Origin: Kingdonia uniflora
Taxonomy: Eukaryota > Streptophyta > Magnoliopsida > Ranunculales > Circaeasteraceae
NCBI GenBank assembly: GCA_014058105.1
Contig: JACGCM010000447.1
Location: 1 to 64,000 of the forward strand
DNA length: 64,000 nucleotides
Direction of reading: 5' to 3'
The translations under genes were made by a program, and so were the position numbers. The notes beneath the pieces were generated by a model. That model did not search any database. It saw nothing but the letters and a program-made list of their open reading frames with translations, and was not told where the DNA came from. This document shows positions 21,581 to 33,202 of the stretch, piece after piece (within the stretch, counting starts at the first letter, position 1; each line of letters begins with the position of its first letter).

Positions 21581-22540
21581 TGCAGGCAGCTACAAGGAAT
21601 ACTTAATGGGCTAAATCTTGCAAAGAGAAGGTGATACAAATACATTCAGGTGTATGCATACTGACGTGATGACTACGAACGCAGAAGCGAGATTCGTAAA
21701 AAAATCACGTGTTTGTTAAGTTTTAGATCAACTTGGGTCTACTAAAGAACTTCAACTTTTATTAACAAAATCAACTCCTGAAATTACACCACCTCTCCCC
21801 TTCTAACCTAAGTTTCCCTAGAATCACACCTACAATATCTCCTCTAACCTATCCAACTAGGAAACTAACCTAACAAATAGAAACTGCTAATAACCCATAT
21901 TGGACCTCTCTAATAGAGTGTAAGCTAAGCAAAAAATAAACATATGTCACACGGGGCAGACGACCCTAGGAGGGATGTGCCACATTATATACTGATTCAA
22001 AAACTGTTATTCACATTTTGTGCAAAGGTCTTGAGCCAGCTTGGCAAGCTAAAAAACTTGTGGAAAGCATTAAAAAGCTGTTGCAGTAGGGTCTGCTTTC
22101 AACCCCAGCTCGCCCTCCCAAAAAAAGAAAAGAAAAAAGGATGCAGTAACGGAAAATAAATAATTAAGTTAGCGTTCATCATACCTGAATCAATCATCCT
22201 TCATAACCACGTATTTTTTGGGTCATGCAATAAAACTCTTTAAAGCACCACCAATTGTATATGCATCATCAGTCGTTCTACGTAACGGGAATAAAGGTAG
22301 TATGACATTCATAACAACAACTTTGCTACATTAGGCCCAAGAATTTAATCATGAAACATGCATTGAGATCATCCTTCACCCATTGTGCATGAGCAACATT
22401 AACCCTAGAGCCCTTCCAATTTAATAATTTGTAAGTGGAGTCTTTAGCCTTCCTTTTACGGTGTGCCTGTAAATAAAAATCAGGTTTATATTTGTTGTTA
22501 TATATATATTACATGCTTATAAATTAGTATTGATAATCTA
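21581..22540. other. Intergenic, possible decayed exon on minus
   Basis: Minus 22470-22345 reads AHRKRKAKDSTYKLLNWKG, then SRVNVAHAQWVKDDL, after an acceptor-like tttacag. It is open for about 45 codons, but I do not recognise it and no partner exon was found. The remainder shows nothing. Confidence 0.35.
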
Positions 22541-22858
22541 TTGAATATGCCATATATGGATTTACTTTGGGATATAGATTTGTATATGAATCTATATGAA
22601 TATGCATGCTCTATATGCTGCTATGGACACATAAAAATTGTGGACCATTTATATGTTACAAGAGATACTGCCCAATCAGTATGGCATCAATTTGCCTGGG
22701 AGCCGTGGAGATCTAGATGTATAATGTCTAGAAATAAAGAAGAAGAAATGAATTCTAAGAACATCATACATAAGATCTGGAAGTGGTTACAAGAAATTAT
22801 GTTCAAATTCAAGGCAATCGAAATAGTCATATGGTAAAAGCCTCAAGTAGGACGGTTT
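22541..22858 (+). pseudogene. Older LINE relic, left half: zf-RVT region and start of RNase H
   Basis: The frame reads CSICCYGHIKIVDHLYVTRD, then TAQSVWHQFAWEPW. That is the degraded zinc-binding zf-RVT pattern (C-x-x-C...H-x-x...W) found after the RT in plant LINE ORF2. It runs on to W-KPQVGRFKLKTDV, the opening of an RNase H domain (compare GxxKLNTDG), and is broken there by the younger LINE. The other half resumes after 29911. Confidence 0.65.
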
Positions 22859-22875
22859 AAACTAAAGACAGATGT
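22859..22875. repeat. Left target-site duplication of the younger LINE
   Basis: aaactaaagacagatgt here and aaactaaagatagatgt at 29912-29928 differ at one of 17 bases. The length and the A-rich 5' side are typical of L1-type target-primed insertion. Confidence 0.85.
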
Positions 22876-23134
22876 CCTAAGTCTTATTCATACAGATTTT
22901 TCCCTCTTCCCCTCTCTCTCTCTCGATACTCTCTACCCATGCAGAGAAAGCTCTAACCACACTTTCCCACCCCAGCCTCTTCCTCCCTCCTCCCCCACCC
23001 GTATACCAATCCCGGACCCAACTCAACTCGGCCTTTTTCAGAGAAAACAAATCCTTGCTCTCCCCCTACCCAAAACAGCACCACCTCCCGGTTTACAGTC
23101 CTCCAAATTCCATTCCCCGCTGTATACTAGCTCC

Positions 23135-24635
23135 ATGGAAGAAGAAGATAACGACCAAAACAACAAACCAAAGGACGGAGTAGGAGAGCTCACAGAAAAG
23201 CTCCGGGGCTGCTCAACACACGATCCTATCCCTATACTTTTGCTCGATACATCCAAATGGGAAGGGCTTCAAAGACGTTGGAAATATGCTCTCGCTTCAA
23301 ATCTATCTCCCCTAGCGTTAAAAAACAAGCAATCCGTGAAGGCGTGATTAGAGAATGGGGAAAAATCATCCCCATATACCTCCCATCACATACGAGCAAG
23401 ACTCACGTATCTTCATAGCAAACTTTCAAAACCCCGATGACCTTCGTACGATAATACAAACTCCGCCTATCAACGTGTACGAATACTCCATACTACAACA
23501 ACTCGCTGACCCGTTTCTACACCAATCTGAGTTGGTTTTTCCTCGCTACCTATGCTGGGTCCAACTCTCCGGTTTACCATGCTGCCTACTGGAAAAAAAT
23601 ACGATCGAGGTCTTGGGGAACAAAATCGGAGAATTCGTCAGAGACGACTATACAACGAGGGAAGGCGGCTCCTCCAAGATCAGCTTCATCCGGATTCTTG
23701 TAAACCTTATAACACACAAACCACTTGTGTTGTCGATTCCAGTCGCAAGGCCGACCAAATATGGAGACGCTTTGATCACCGTGAAATATGAGAGATTAGA
23801 AGGTTTTTGTTCGTATTGTGGGATCTTAACACACTCTCTCGCTACATGTAAACGGTATGAAAGCATTGTTCATGAGAGAAAATGGCTAAATATCACTTCA
23901 AAATTCCAGTTTCCTTTTGGAGAGCATATCAAAGTAAACTCGGCAATGAGATACCACTCCCCTCCTTTCAAGTACCACCACGACGATACGACACAAAACC
24001 ATCATCGTGCATACCCTCCACAACATTCAAACCACTACACACCAAACACCACCTCGAATGAACAGAGAGATTCTGTAGGAGAGATCATTCGCAGCGCCAT
24101 TAACAGACTCAATTCGTGGCACGCACAGACATATACAGAAAAGCAGTCGGAAACCAGCCATATTGCCGGCCATGCAGCCGGATTCACTCACCAAAATAGA
24201 AACCAAGCTCTCCTCAGAGTGTTCACCGACCTTGAACTGCACATGGAAAACAGTGGACAGAGAGACAAAGCCGTTCTAAAGTCTAACACATCAATCACTC
24301 GAACCCAGCTCTTCTCGGGCGCCTCAAAAACCATCAGACTCAAAAATCTTTTGGGAGGCGAGTTTGGCGGAGTAGGGACCACCAGAAAACTTCTAAAAGA
24401 TTTCTCAGAAGTTTCCAACGGACATCTGCAGCTTCTCCATGATAAAACCACCAGCGGGATCCACAAAAAATCAAATTCTTTGATCCTCCCTACTGTCGAT
24501 GGTGCATCGAGAAAAGAAATTCAATTTTTCCCCGACAGAGGAGGCCCACCACCAGCCGCAGCCCAAATTGTATCCACCACGTCATCTGCCAGCATTAAAA
24601 GCTGTAGGGACCACTTGAGTTTGGATCGAGCCTAG
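23135..24635 (+). pseudogene. LINE ORF1 (DUF4283 plus CCHC zinc knuckle), one frameshift
   Basis: ATG at 23135 starts MEEEDNDQNNKPKDGVGELT. The frame ends at 23347 and continues one phase away at 23355 for 426 codons, so a single indel near 23340 separates the parts. The second part has the DUF4283 fold (DSRIFIANFQNPDDLRTIIQ, CWVQLSGLPCCLLEKN, IGEFVRDD). The knuckle YERLEGFCSYCGILTHSLAT C follows, then a long low-complexity tail. In plant LINEs this protein binds the element RNA to form the retrotransposition particle. The tail may have run beyond the TAG at 24633. Confidence 0.8.
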
Positions 24636-25777
24636 CGCAAAAGAAAAGCCACCACTATGGACTTGGGCTGCTTTGTTTCAACCTCGGACCTGGGCCTGAA
24701 GAATTTGTACTACACGGACCGCCCAACATTTCTGGCAAAAAAAAAAAGGCCTTAAGTGGGCTGCAGATTTCAACAAAATCTTATCCATCAAAAAAGCCAT
24801 TCCAGCAGGCCAAAACTCAGAATCACCAAGCAGGGCCAAAAAAACACCAGCGGCCGGCAAACACTCATATCAGGTTCCCACTCGTTTCTCATTCCGGAAT
24901 AACACCAAATGAAAACAGATTGAATTGGATGACTGAATCAGCGTCGGAGGTCCACCCCTAGACGTTGGGTACTCCACGAATGAGAGTGAGGGATGGCACA
25001 CCCCGAGCCGTAAAGATTTGTTTGAATTCGACACCGGACAAGACAGCGGTAAGTTCTGCTAATCCTCTTTCGACCGGCTACAACACTTACTTCTCGGCTC
25101 TGGCAGCTCTAAGGAAGGTATGGGGGAGTCATGTTCCCCAGCAAAGGTTCGCAAAATATCCAACTTTTTAGGTTCTTATAATGTTCCTCATTTCTATGTT
25201 CATGCCGCCAACTTGTCGTTCAAATTAGATCACTTATATGAGCAGGGACCAAAACTTACAGGGAGATTTAGACCACCGGACACCCGTCGCCTTCTCCGGT
25301 TCAGGAGAGGGATGAAAATTGCTTTTCTTATAAGGCTATTCTAGTATACCCAAATGACACACCTATAGAACATAATATCGATCATCAATGTAGAACACAT
25401 ACCAAAAACAAATCCACTTTTGGCCGGACCCCGATCCAGAATCATCCCGCTAGTCAATGGAAAAGAAAAACAAAATTTTATAAACATACCCAACATCTTT
25501 CTACCTTAGATCCTCATTGGCATAGCAGAGGCTTGAAGGGGGTCAAGAGATCCATCACAAATGCCACTCTTTCTTTATTCCCGCCTCATTACTTGTTGAC
25601 CTGGAATGATATTTGTAAGCACTATAAATCACTCTGAACTCGTGTAATTAGTAGGAAATATAAAAATAATCACTCCCCAAAATTGCTCCCCCCTCCCAAA
25701 ATCGATCTCACGCTGAGTGACGCTATTTCTAAATTCAAATACTCGGAAGCAGGCCCGACACCGGCCCTCGGTTACAA

Positions 25778-28700
25778 ATGTTAATTCTCTCCTGGAACTG
25801 TAGGGGGAGTGGAAAGGCATTTACCCTGCATAAGCTTCTAGCTCACCAAAAAAAATACAAATTGGAAATTATTTTCCTCTCCGATAGTCCATCAGACCTG
25901 AAGATCTGAGGAAACTTCACTCTTTAGGCTTTAGCCTCTCCCACTCTGTTAATGCCACTGCTGGTCATGGGGAGGGATTTGGTTGGCCTAGAACAGCAAT
26001 ACAAATCTCACTATCCTCTCCTCATCCCCAAACGACATCAACGTTCTCATCAAATCTCATTCCATCACTAGTGCGGGGGACACACAAAAGAACCACTGGA
26101 TGTGCTCTTTTACATATGGCCCCTGGGCCTCGCAAAATAGGGGAAGCTACTGGAATGCTATTGGCCAAATGGACCCAAACATCCATGTGCCCTGGATTAT
26201 CATTGAGGATCTAAACAACATCATTGGCGAAGAGAAAAAGTCGGGGTGCATCCCTTTCGGCTACTCAGCCCCAAACCCTCTTGGTAGTTTTATTTTTGAC
26301 ACTGCTATGATCGATCTGGGCTTTTCTTGCGTCCCTTTTACATGGTCCAACAAACGGTTAGGTAGAGATATGATAAAGTAACGCCTCAACAGAGCTCTTG
26401 CTAATACTTCCTGGCGCACGACTTTCCCTGATGCAAAAGTCCATAATCTGCCTATCATTGGTTCGGACCACGATCTTATCCTGCTTAACACGCTTCCCAG
26501 AACTCACAACCTCCCAAAACAATTCCATTTTTCAATCCCTTTGGACCAAACACCCTGACTGGCGCAATATCGTGACCTTGGCCTGGAAAAAAAACCAAGA
26601 GGGCACTCGTCCTCTACGCCTCTGTAAAAAGCTTAGACATACCAAAAAGGAGCTTACAAAGTGGAACAAAGGGGAATTCAATTGCACCTTGGAAAGAATC
26701 CAAACGCTTAGGAACCAAATCCTTGATCTCCAAAAGGCTGATACTACGGATCAAAACATCAACATTGAGATAGCGCTTCAAAAGGAGCTGGATAACACCC
26801 TGGCCCAAGAAGAGTCTCTCTGGCGTGATAAATCCAGAGAAACCTGGCTCCGTGAAGGTGATCGCAACGCCAATTTTTCCCACCTTTCCACCATCTGCCG
26901 GCGAAAACACAATGAGATCTCTAGGATAAAAAAGTAGGACGGCACCTGGGCTAGTGAAAGAGAGGATATTGGAAATGTTTTTATCGACTTTTACAATGAG
27001 CTTTTCTCCCCACTCAGAAGATCCAAGGCCTAAACATCATGGAAAAAATGGTCACGGACGAAGATAACGCCCAACTCACAAAAGACCTTACCATTGACGA
27101 AGTCAAGAAGGCTCTCTTCTTTATGAATCCTCACAAATCCCCGGGGTCTGATGGTTTTACCCCGCTGTTCTATCAAAAGTCTTGGGATATCGTCAAAGAT
27201 GACCTTTTCCAAGCTACCCTCACTTTTTTCCAGACTGGCCATATGTTGCCCGAGTATAATCGCCCAAACATTACCCTCATTTCTAAGACCAAGCACCCCG
27301 ACAGACTGGGGCATTACCGCCCGATCAGTCTCTGCAATGTTAAACTCAAAATCATTACAAAAATTTTTGCTAGCCGCCTAAAGCCCCTCCTAACCAAGAT
27401 CATCTCTCCTACCCAAACCGTTTTCATCCCTGGTAGGCAGATCTTTGACAATATTATCCTTGCCCAAGATATTATCACCTCCCTCAAGAAGAAAAAAGGG
27501 TTGATCGACACTATGGCTGTCAAGCTTGACCTTAGCAAAGCTTTAGATAGAGTCGAGTGGGGTTTTCTCGGGGATACCCTCAAAGTTTTAGGTTTCAGTG
27601 AGAGATTGTGTCATTGGATTCACCAGTGCATCTCCACCACTGTGCTTTCCTTCAATTTAAACATTACGCCTTATGGTTTACTAAAGCCTGGCCAGGGTAT
27701 TCGTCAGGGCGATCCCCTTTCTCCTTCCCTTTTCTTTATATGCTCGGAGGTTCTCTCACGTATCCTCCTCCGAGCAGAGTTAAACAAGGAGATCCATGGC
27801 ATTAGAACCGCTAAAGGGTGTACCCCGATCTCCCACCTTCTTTTTGCTGATGATAGCTTTATTTTCTCTAAAGCCTCCATGAAAGAAGCGGGTGCCCTTC
27901 AAGACGCCCTAAATACTTTCAAAAATGTTTTTGGGCAGGATATAAACCTTGAAAAATCCTGTATTCATTTTAGCAAAAATAGCCCTCGCAGACATCACAA
28001 GATCATTCAAGCTATTCTACAGATCAAAAAAGACTCTGTAGGAGAAAAATATCTGGAAGCTCCTCTCATTTTCGATAGATCCAAGAGATTAAACTTCCAG
28101 GACATTATTACCAGGGTATCTGAAAGCCAGATACTTATCCCAAGCTGGTAGACTCACCCTTATCAAAGCTTTTAACTCAATAATTCCCTCCTTCCTTATG
28201 TCTATTTTCCCCCTCCCCATAAAAACTTGTAAAACGCTAGACTCCATAAATGGCAGATTCCTATGGGGAAACAACAACACCAGTACCGCAAAGACCCACC
28301 TCATCAGTTGGAAGAAGATGTGCAAAAAAACTAGATGTGGGGGTTTAGATATTAGAACTGCCCTGAATCACAACCAGGCCTTGCTGGCAAAGCTGTTTTG
28401 GAGTGTCATGAAGGAGCCTAACAAACTCTGGGCCCACAACTTAAAGCATAAATATTTACCCAAAGAGTCTCCTATGCTCTCGCTTCCAAAGCCTTCTAGC
28501 AGCTGGATATGGAAAGGGATCCTCAAAGCCCGAAACCGCATTTGGACTGACCTAATTTGGCACATAGGAGACGGAAAATAGGTTGACCACTGGCTCAAAC
28601 CTTGGATTTCAGGAATCCTTTATGGTAGACCCTCGGGTCCTGTACCCCAGCGCAAAGAATTTTCTCAGGTGGCGGATCTCATCCATCCGAACAGCCATAC

Positions 28701-29876
28701 TTGGAACCTTGCCCTGATCAAATCCATTTTCCACCAAGACATAGCTGAGCTCATTTTAGCGATTCCCCTGAGCAGCTACCGACCCGTGATACCTTGAGAT
28801 GGAAAAAGGAAAAAAAATGAGATCCTCACGGCCAAATCAGTCTACCATGCCTCCATGACAGAGCCTACCCATGACCGCCTTGACAACACTCAACTCGACC
28901 CAGACAATACGCTTTTGAGGTGTATTTGGAAACTCAAGATTTCCTTCCGGATACAATTTTCATGTGGAAAGCACTCCATGATGGCATTCCCTTAAAGCTC
29001 AGGCTTTAGCATGGTGACGACAATTAGGACACCACCTGCCCTAGGTGTGGCGAGGATGAAGAATCTACCACCCACGCTCTATTCTTTTATAAGAACATAA
29101 AGGAATATTGGTCCCTATCGACCCTCCATACAGATCTTAGCACACATACATATTCAAACTCGGTGGAAAATGTTCTGAACATCCTCACCCTTTAGCACGG
29201 AAATGATTTTGACACCAACACTCTTTGGAGCACGATAGGAGCCACCATGTATATTATCTGAATGGACAGAAATGCGCTCATTTTCAACAATGAAAAACCT
29301 TACCCGACGAAAGCCATCACACTAGCTAGGAGCTACATCACAAACCAGCCTCCACCAACCAATTCCCCCATTCAAACACCTGGGTATTCCAACCCGCAAG
29401 TGCCCGAGGGGTGGCATGTCATCACAGTGGACGCCTCCTGGAGCAATAATACATCCCTGGGAGGGACAAGTTTTAGTATTAAAAATTCTCACTCAAATCT
29501 TATATGTGCAGGATATGAGCCAGCCAAAGCAAATGACGCAGAAGTGGTGGAAGCAATTGCTATAATCAGAGGGATACATGTAGTACACCAGATTGGCCTA
29601 GAGCGCATCCTGATCCTGACAGACTGTCGTCGCCTTGTTAGAGCTTTTAAGACGGGCACAAACGACCTATCTTGGGGAGCCTTGATCCTCGCACCGGACG
29701 TGCTCGCAGCCTCTACTTGTTTTTTGGATTTTTGCTTTTCTTTTATTCCTAGATCTTGTAATTTGGAGGCTCATGTTTTAGCTAGGAAGGGAGCCACTAC
29801 CTCCCCCACTTTTTGCTGTCAGCCGTTGGAGGCTTCAAACTTGTTGAACTCTGTTGTTTCTGTTGTCGCCTCTTAG
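25778..29876 (+). pseudogene. LINE ORF2: endonuclease, reverse transcriptase, zf-RVT, RNase H
   Basis: ATG at 25778 gives MLILSWNCRGSGKAFTLHKL, the APE-type endonuclease start. Further pieces are CSFTYGPWASQNRGSYWNAI (26100 on), PWIIIEDLNNI and the catalytic GSDHDLILL end near 26460. RT motifs lie in a long open block (27039-28151): SPGSDGFTPLFYQ, NITLISKTKHP with YRPISLCN, VKLDLSKALDRVEWG, IRQGDPLSPSLFF and the active site FADDSF. A zinc region (CPRCGEDEESTTHALFFY) is near 29038. The last block (29262-29876) is RNase H: ITVDASWSNNTSLGG, AEVVEAIAI, ILTDCRRLVRAF. Stops and shifts divide the frame at many points. Confidence 0.85.
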
Positions 29877-29911
29877 GCCTTTATAAAATTGTTTTTCGTT
29901 TGCTTAAAAAA

Positions 29912-29928
29912 AAACTAAAGATAGATGT
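29912..29928. repeat. Right target-site duplication of the younger LINE
   Basis: Matches 22859-22875 at 16 of 17 bases and directly follows the LINE A-run. Confidence 0.85.
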
Positions 29929-30296
29929 ATCTTCCCTAACCACATGCATGTACTATTAGAAACAATGAAGGTGCTATAATTATTGGTTTTTCTATTGTAT
30001 TGCGCCAAGACAATAACAATGGAGATAAAGTACTTAGCTAATTATTTCAAGAGTTACTGCTCTGTAAACAACATAACTTACAACCTGTAACACCAGAATT
30101 GAATGCTTAGACTATTGTCAATGGGTTCGATAAAGCAGATGCATGCCCTCAAAAGTATATAGCTATATGTAAGCAAATACAAAAACTGGTTACAGAGTTT
30201 CAAATAATCAAGGACCTCTATGGAATGCTCAAGTCCTCCTCCTTAATATTATTTTCAATAATCTAATAAAAAAACAATATTTGCCAAAAAAGAAAA
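29929..30296 (+). pseudogene. Older LINE relic, right half: rest of RNase H
   Basis: Joined across the younger LINE, the reading continues from FKLKTDV to text such as NNEGAIIIGFSIVLRQDNNN with several stops, in line with the RNase H of a much older LINE. It ends in an A-rich stretch (taataaaaaaac and aaaaaagaaaagg, about 30264-30298), plausibly its own poly-A. Confidence 0.5.
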
Positions 30297-30523
30297 GGAT
30301 TTACCTGGGGAGTAGATGTTTGTGTTCATAATACTTCATCTGCCGAAAATACTAAATTCGAATGCAAGCTATCTGCACCTCAAACAGCGAAGGGAACAAA
30401 CTCATACATTAGGACATAATTATGCTTAACGTAGGCACAAATAAACATGTCATGAAGCATAAATTTATATGTACAACATTCGCAATTCATCTTTAGGTTT
30501 TATAATCTTAAATATTAGTAAAT

Positions 30524-31260
30524 TGTAATAGCCTATTTTTGTATTGCACGAAGATAGCGCTTTACACCTTCGAAATCTAGTATGTTTAGTTATGAACAGG
30601 AAACAAACAATACTAGATTTAGCGTGGAAAATCCTTGAATGGGTTAAAAACCACGACCACTTCTGAGGATTTTAGAAAGAGATAGATGTATATTTAGACT
30701 ACTAGCTATTACAAAGAGAGGTTCTCAGAGCAGCCTCCCTAATTCGTAGCTATCTAGTCTTATTTATAGGTCTTATAATATGACCGCTGGTTATATTGAT
30801 GAGGAACGTTACAATATCGGGTTTTGATGAGTCTTCATGGTGGTCTTTTGTAACGTCTTGATACTTGTTGATCTGTAATGGATCTATTAACATTCTTTAG
30901 TTGTGGCTTCAGACCATTGGGAAGATACGATCTCTTGTAATGCTTGTATGCATACGACCTGTTGGCAAGTGGAGGAGTATTTTTTGTAGCGCGAAGTCAC
31001 AAGATGCTTTGATATCTCCGAACTGTTGATGAAGATATGATCTCTAATAGTGTTAGAGTGTATTTAAACTGTTGATAGATATCTGAGTATTTTTTGTAGT
31101 ACAATGTTATTAGATGCTTTGTCATCCCCGAGCTGTAGATGAGGAAGTCTGTATTACGATCTCCTTGCTTTTAGTCCTTGATTGGTTATCAGTATGTTTA
31201 CTTGAGCTATGTGAGTTCGAATATCGGACTCAGTACGGGGATTAGAAATAAGCCCTCACA
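30524..31260 (-). repeat. 3' LTR of element 1 (737 bp)
   Basis: On plus it starts TGTAATAGCC and ends CCCTCACA. On minus a TATA box CCTATAAATA lies at 30761-30770. It is closely similar to the 5' copy at 44206-44982 but lacks that copy's GA-repeat insertion. Confidence 0.92.
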
Positions 31261-31275
31261 GCTGCCCCCTCTTAG
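31261..31275 (-). other. Polypurine tract of element 1
   Basis: Minus-strand ctaagagggggcagc abuts the 3' LTR. Element 2 has the counterpart ctgagaggtgacag before its 3' LTR at 62670. Confidence 0.75.
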
Positions 31276-31552
31276 CCAATAGCAGGAGAAACGTATGCTG
31301 CGAGTGGTGTTAGTTGAGAAGTCCAGTCGTTTAAATTGAATGCTGCATTGATGGCTTCCATTTTATCTTAGAAGAATAGTAGTTTTGACTTTTGGGTATC
31401 CCAAAAATTCCTCTTGGGACGTGCACTTGTGATGAATAATTGGAAGTTGTGGAGTGCATTAAATGCTGCTAGTATAAAATATGGTGAATAATTGCTTTCA
31501 CTGTCACCCTGGTTAACGTTGTCAGTCATTTAGGTTAGGTTGAGTAGTAGTG

Positions 31553-31882
31553 ATGGTGACAACTCGACGCCAAGCATATGAAGTTAGAGTTCAGGCAAAA
31601 ATGGCAAGTCTGTAAACTCGCTATTTTGGCACCCAAAGTCTTTCTCTGCCGACTCCAATCCTTGTTCCTCTAACTTTCTATGGGATGTCGTGGGAAGAAG
31701 TAGAGGAGGCAGATGACGATTTTCATCAACTGTGGCAATTCCATTATGTGGTTTTGTTTGATGCTCACCGTCGGTCCTGTCTGCCGATACTTGCAGAGGA
31801 TGCAGTGGCGGCGGAAGACGAGAAGGCGGAGAAGTCGTCTGAGAGGTACTGTCGATACCCTGTGAAAGATTGGGTATTGTAA
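31553..31882 (+). pseudogene. Accessory small ORF (ORF-A) of element 1, opposite strand to gag-pol
   Basis: ATG at 31553 reads MVTTRRQAYEVRVQAKMASL, one TAA, then the same frame goes on with GMSWEEVEEADDDFHQLWQF and AHRRSCLPIL to 31882, 110 codons in all. The homologue in element 2 (62379-62056) is open throughout and similar along its length. The conserved part is a W-E-E-V-E-E-A helix and a basic AHRR motif. No known domain is recognised. It lies directly inside the 3' LTR, upstream of and in the same direction as the long accessory gene. Confidence 0.65.
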
Positions 31883-33029
31883 TGGTGGAGGAGGTCCTTC
31901 ATTGGCAGTGGAGGTGGGGGTTATGGAGGAGTGGTAGGATTAATTTTATCCTCTGCTTCATTCCAATTCCCATCCTTGGGCTTTGAGTTTTTCTGATGGG
32001 CCCGCCATTGTTTCTTTTCAAGTGCTGTACTGTCATCTGCAACGTAGGCTATTCTTTGTAAAAGGCAAAATTGTCTGTAGAACTTGTAATCTTTATCTCC
32101 GAACTTGTTGAAGTGTTCGTTCTTGTAACTTATTTTTCTTGAATAATAAATTTAAGCTTTATTATCTTATCTTGTAAGTGCTTGAAGCTGCTTTTAGAAC
32201 TGTTGTAAGATACCATTGAACAAATATCAAACTAGTCACTGATGACATAGGTCAAAAATATGTAGATCGTAGTGTTGATATATCCGAACTGTGTAGGTCG
32301 CTCTTATATGTGTATGGCCTTATTGAGTTCTTTAGAGACGCGTATGTGTATGGCCTTATCCGAACTGTGTATGGCCTTATCCGAACTGTGTAGGTCGCTC
32401 TTATAGTGTTGTTATGTCTGTGGAGATGACGAGGTCGTAATTGCTTTCATGCCATGAGTTCTTTAGAGCCATGCCGTTGTCAACTTGAATGCTTGCTATC
32501 ATCGGTGGAACTTGGTCGGAGCCTTTGAAAATCGCGCTGGATAAACTTGCTAAAGAGGATGTAAGAGTTGCTGATACTGAAACCATTCCACGTGGTGAAG
32601 AGAGTTATCCGTTCTGTCATTGTATGTAAGGTCCGATGATTGATCATAATAAATTAATTTGCTTGTGTTAAGGTTGGCTCGTCATTACTTTCTGTATCTA
32701 TGATAATTTTTGACTGAAATGGAACTGAAGCAGGATTTACTACTGATTTTTTGCTTCTGTCAGACCAAAATTGCAGTAAGTGACTGCTGTAATAGTTGTA
32801 CTTAGGTTTTTGAACTGGAACTATGCTATAAAAAAGTATAGCAGGATCGTGCAGCTGTAGAAGGTTGTTGATGTAAGTAATCGTGCTGTAAGATCTATAT
32901 AAATCTTCTTGGGCAGTGAGTCCTTAATAATGGTAGAGGAGAGAGACAGGCGTGATAACAGAACACGTTACACCAAAAACCATTATGAGGGCAAACGAAA
33001 AGACGTGCCTGTTAGGAGAGATGATGATG
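31883..33029 (+). other. Spacer between ORF-A and the accessory gene promoter
   Basis: No intact frame. A block near 32540-32635 (ALDKLAKEDVRVAD and following) is homologous to 61390-61290 on minus in element 2 (TLDKLAKENERAAG), so a second small coding piece may once have existed. Short repeats of gtatggccttatccgaactg occur near 32340-32395. Confidence 0.5.
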
Positions 33030-33033
33030 TGGA

Positions 33034-33082
33034 CACGTGCCCCAAAGAGCCGTCGTTTCGGAAACCGAGGGATAATATAAAA
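33034..33082 (+). promoter_or_regulatory. Candidate promoter of the accessory gene: G-box and TATA box
   Basis: A CACGTG G-box at 33034-33039 is followed by a TATA box (taatataaaa, 33073-33082). Element 2 has the same pair on its other strand (CACGTG 60876-60881, taatataaaa about 60843-60834) at nearly the same spacing, about 33-34 bp. Both precede the first exon, in a region otherwise free of open frames. Confidence 0.6.
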
Positions 33083-33202
33083 GCTTTTCTTCCCTCTTCT
33101 CTTTAACCACAATCAGTTCCAGACAAAGGCCGAAGCATTTCTAGGGAGAGAAAATCTTCAAATTTTGAACGCAGTCCTCTAGTGCTGTGTGATCTTACTA
33201 AG

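Larger units (their letters stand above)
22876..29911 (+). mobile_element. L1-type LINE, near full length, decayed
   Basis: This is about 7.0 kb with a pyrimidine-rich 5' leader, ORF1 (nucleic-acid binding), ORF2 (endonuclease, RT, zinc region, RNase H) and a short 3' UTR with a nine-base A-run. It is flanked by a 17-bp target duplication and inserted in an older LINE. The RNase H domain at the end of ORF2 and the ORF1 with DUF4283 and CCHC knuckle are characteristic of plant L1-clade LINEs. Numerous stops and frameshifts make it inactive. Confidence 0.9.

Noticed and set aside
25629..25820. Minus frame overlapping the start of LINE ORF2
   Set aside because: Shadow of the endonuclease start on plus.
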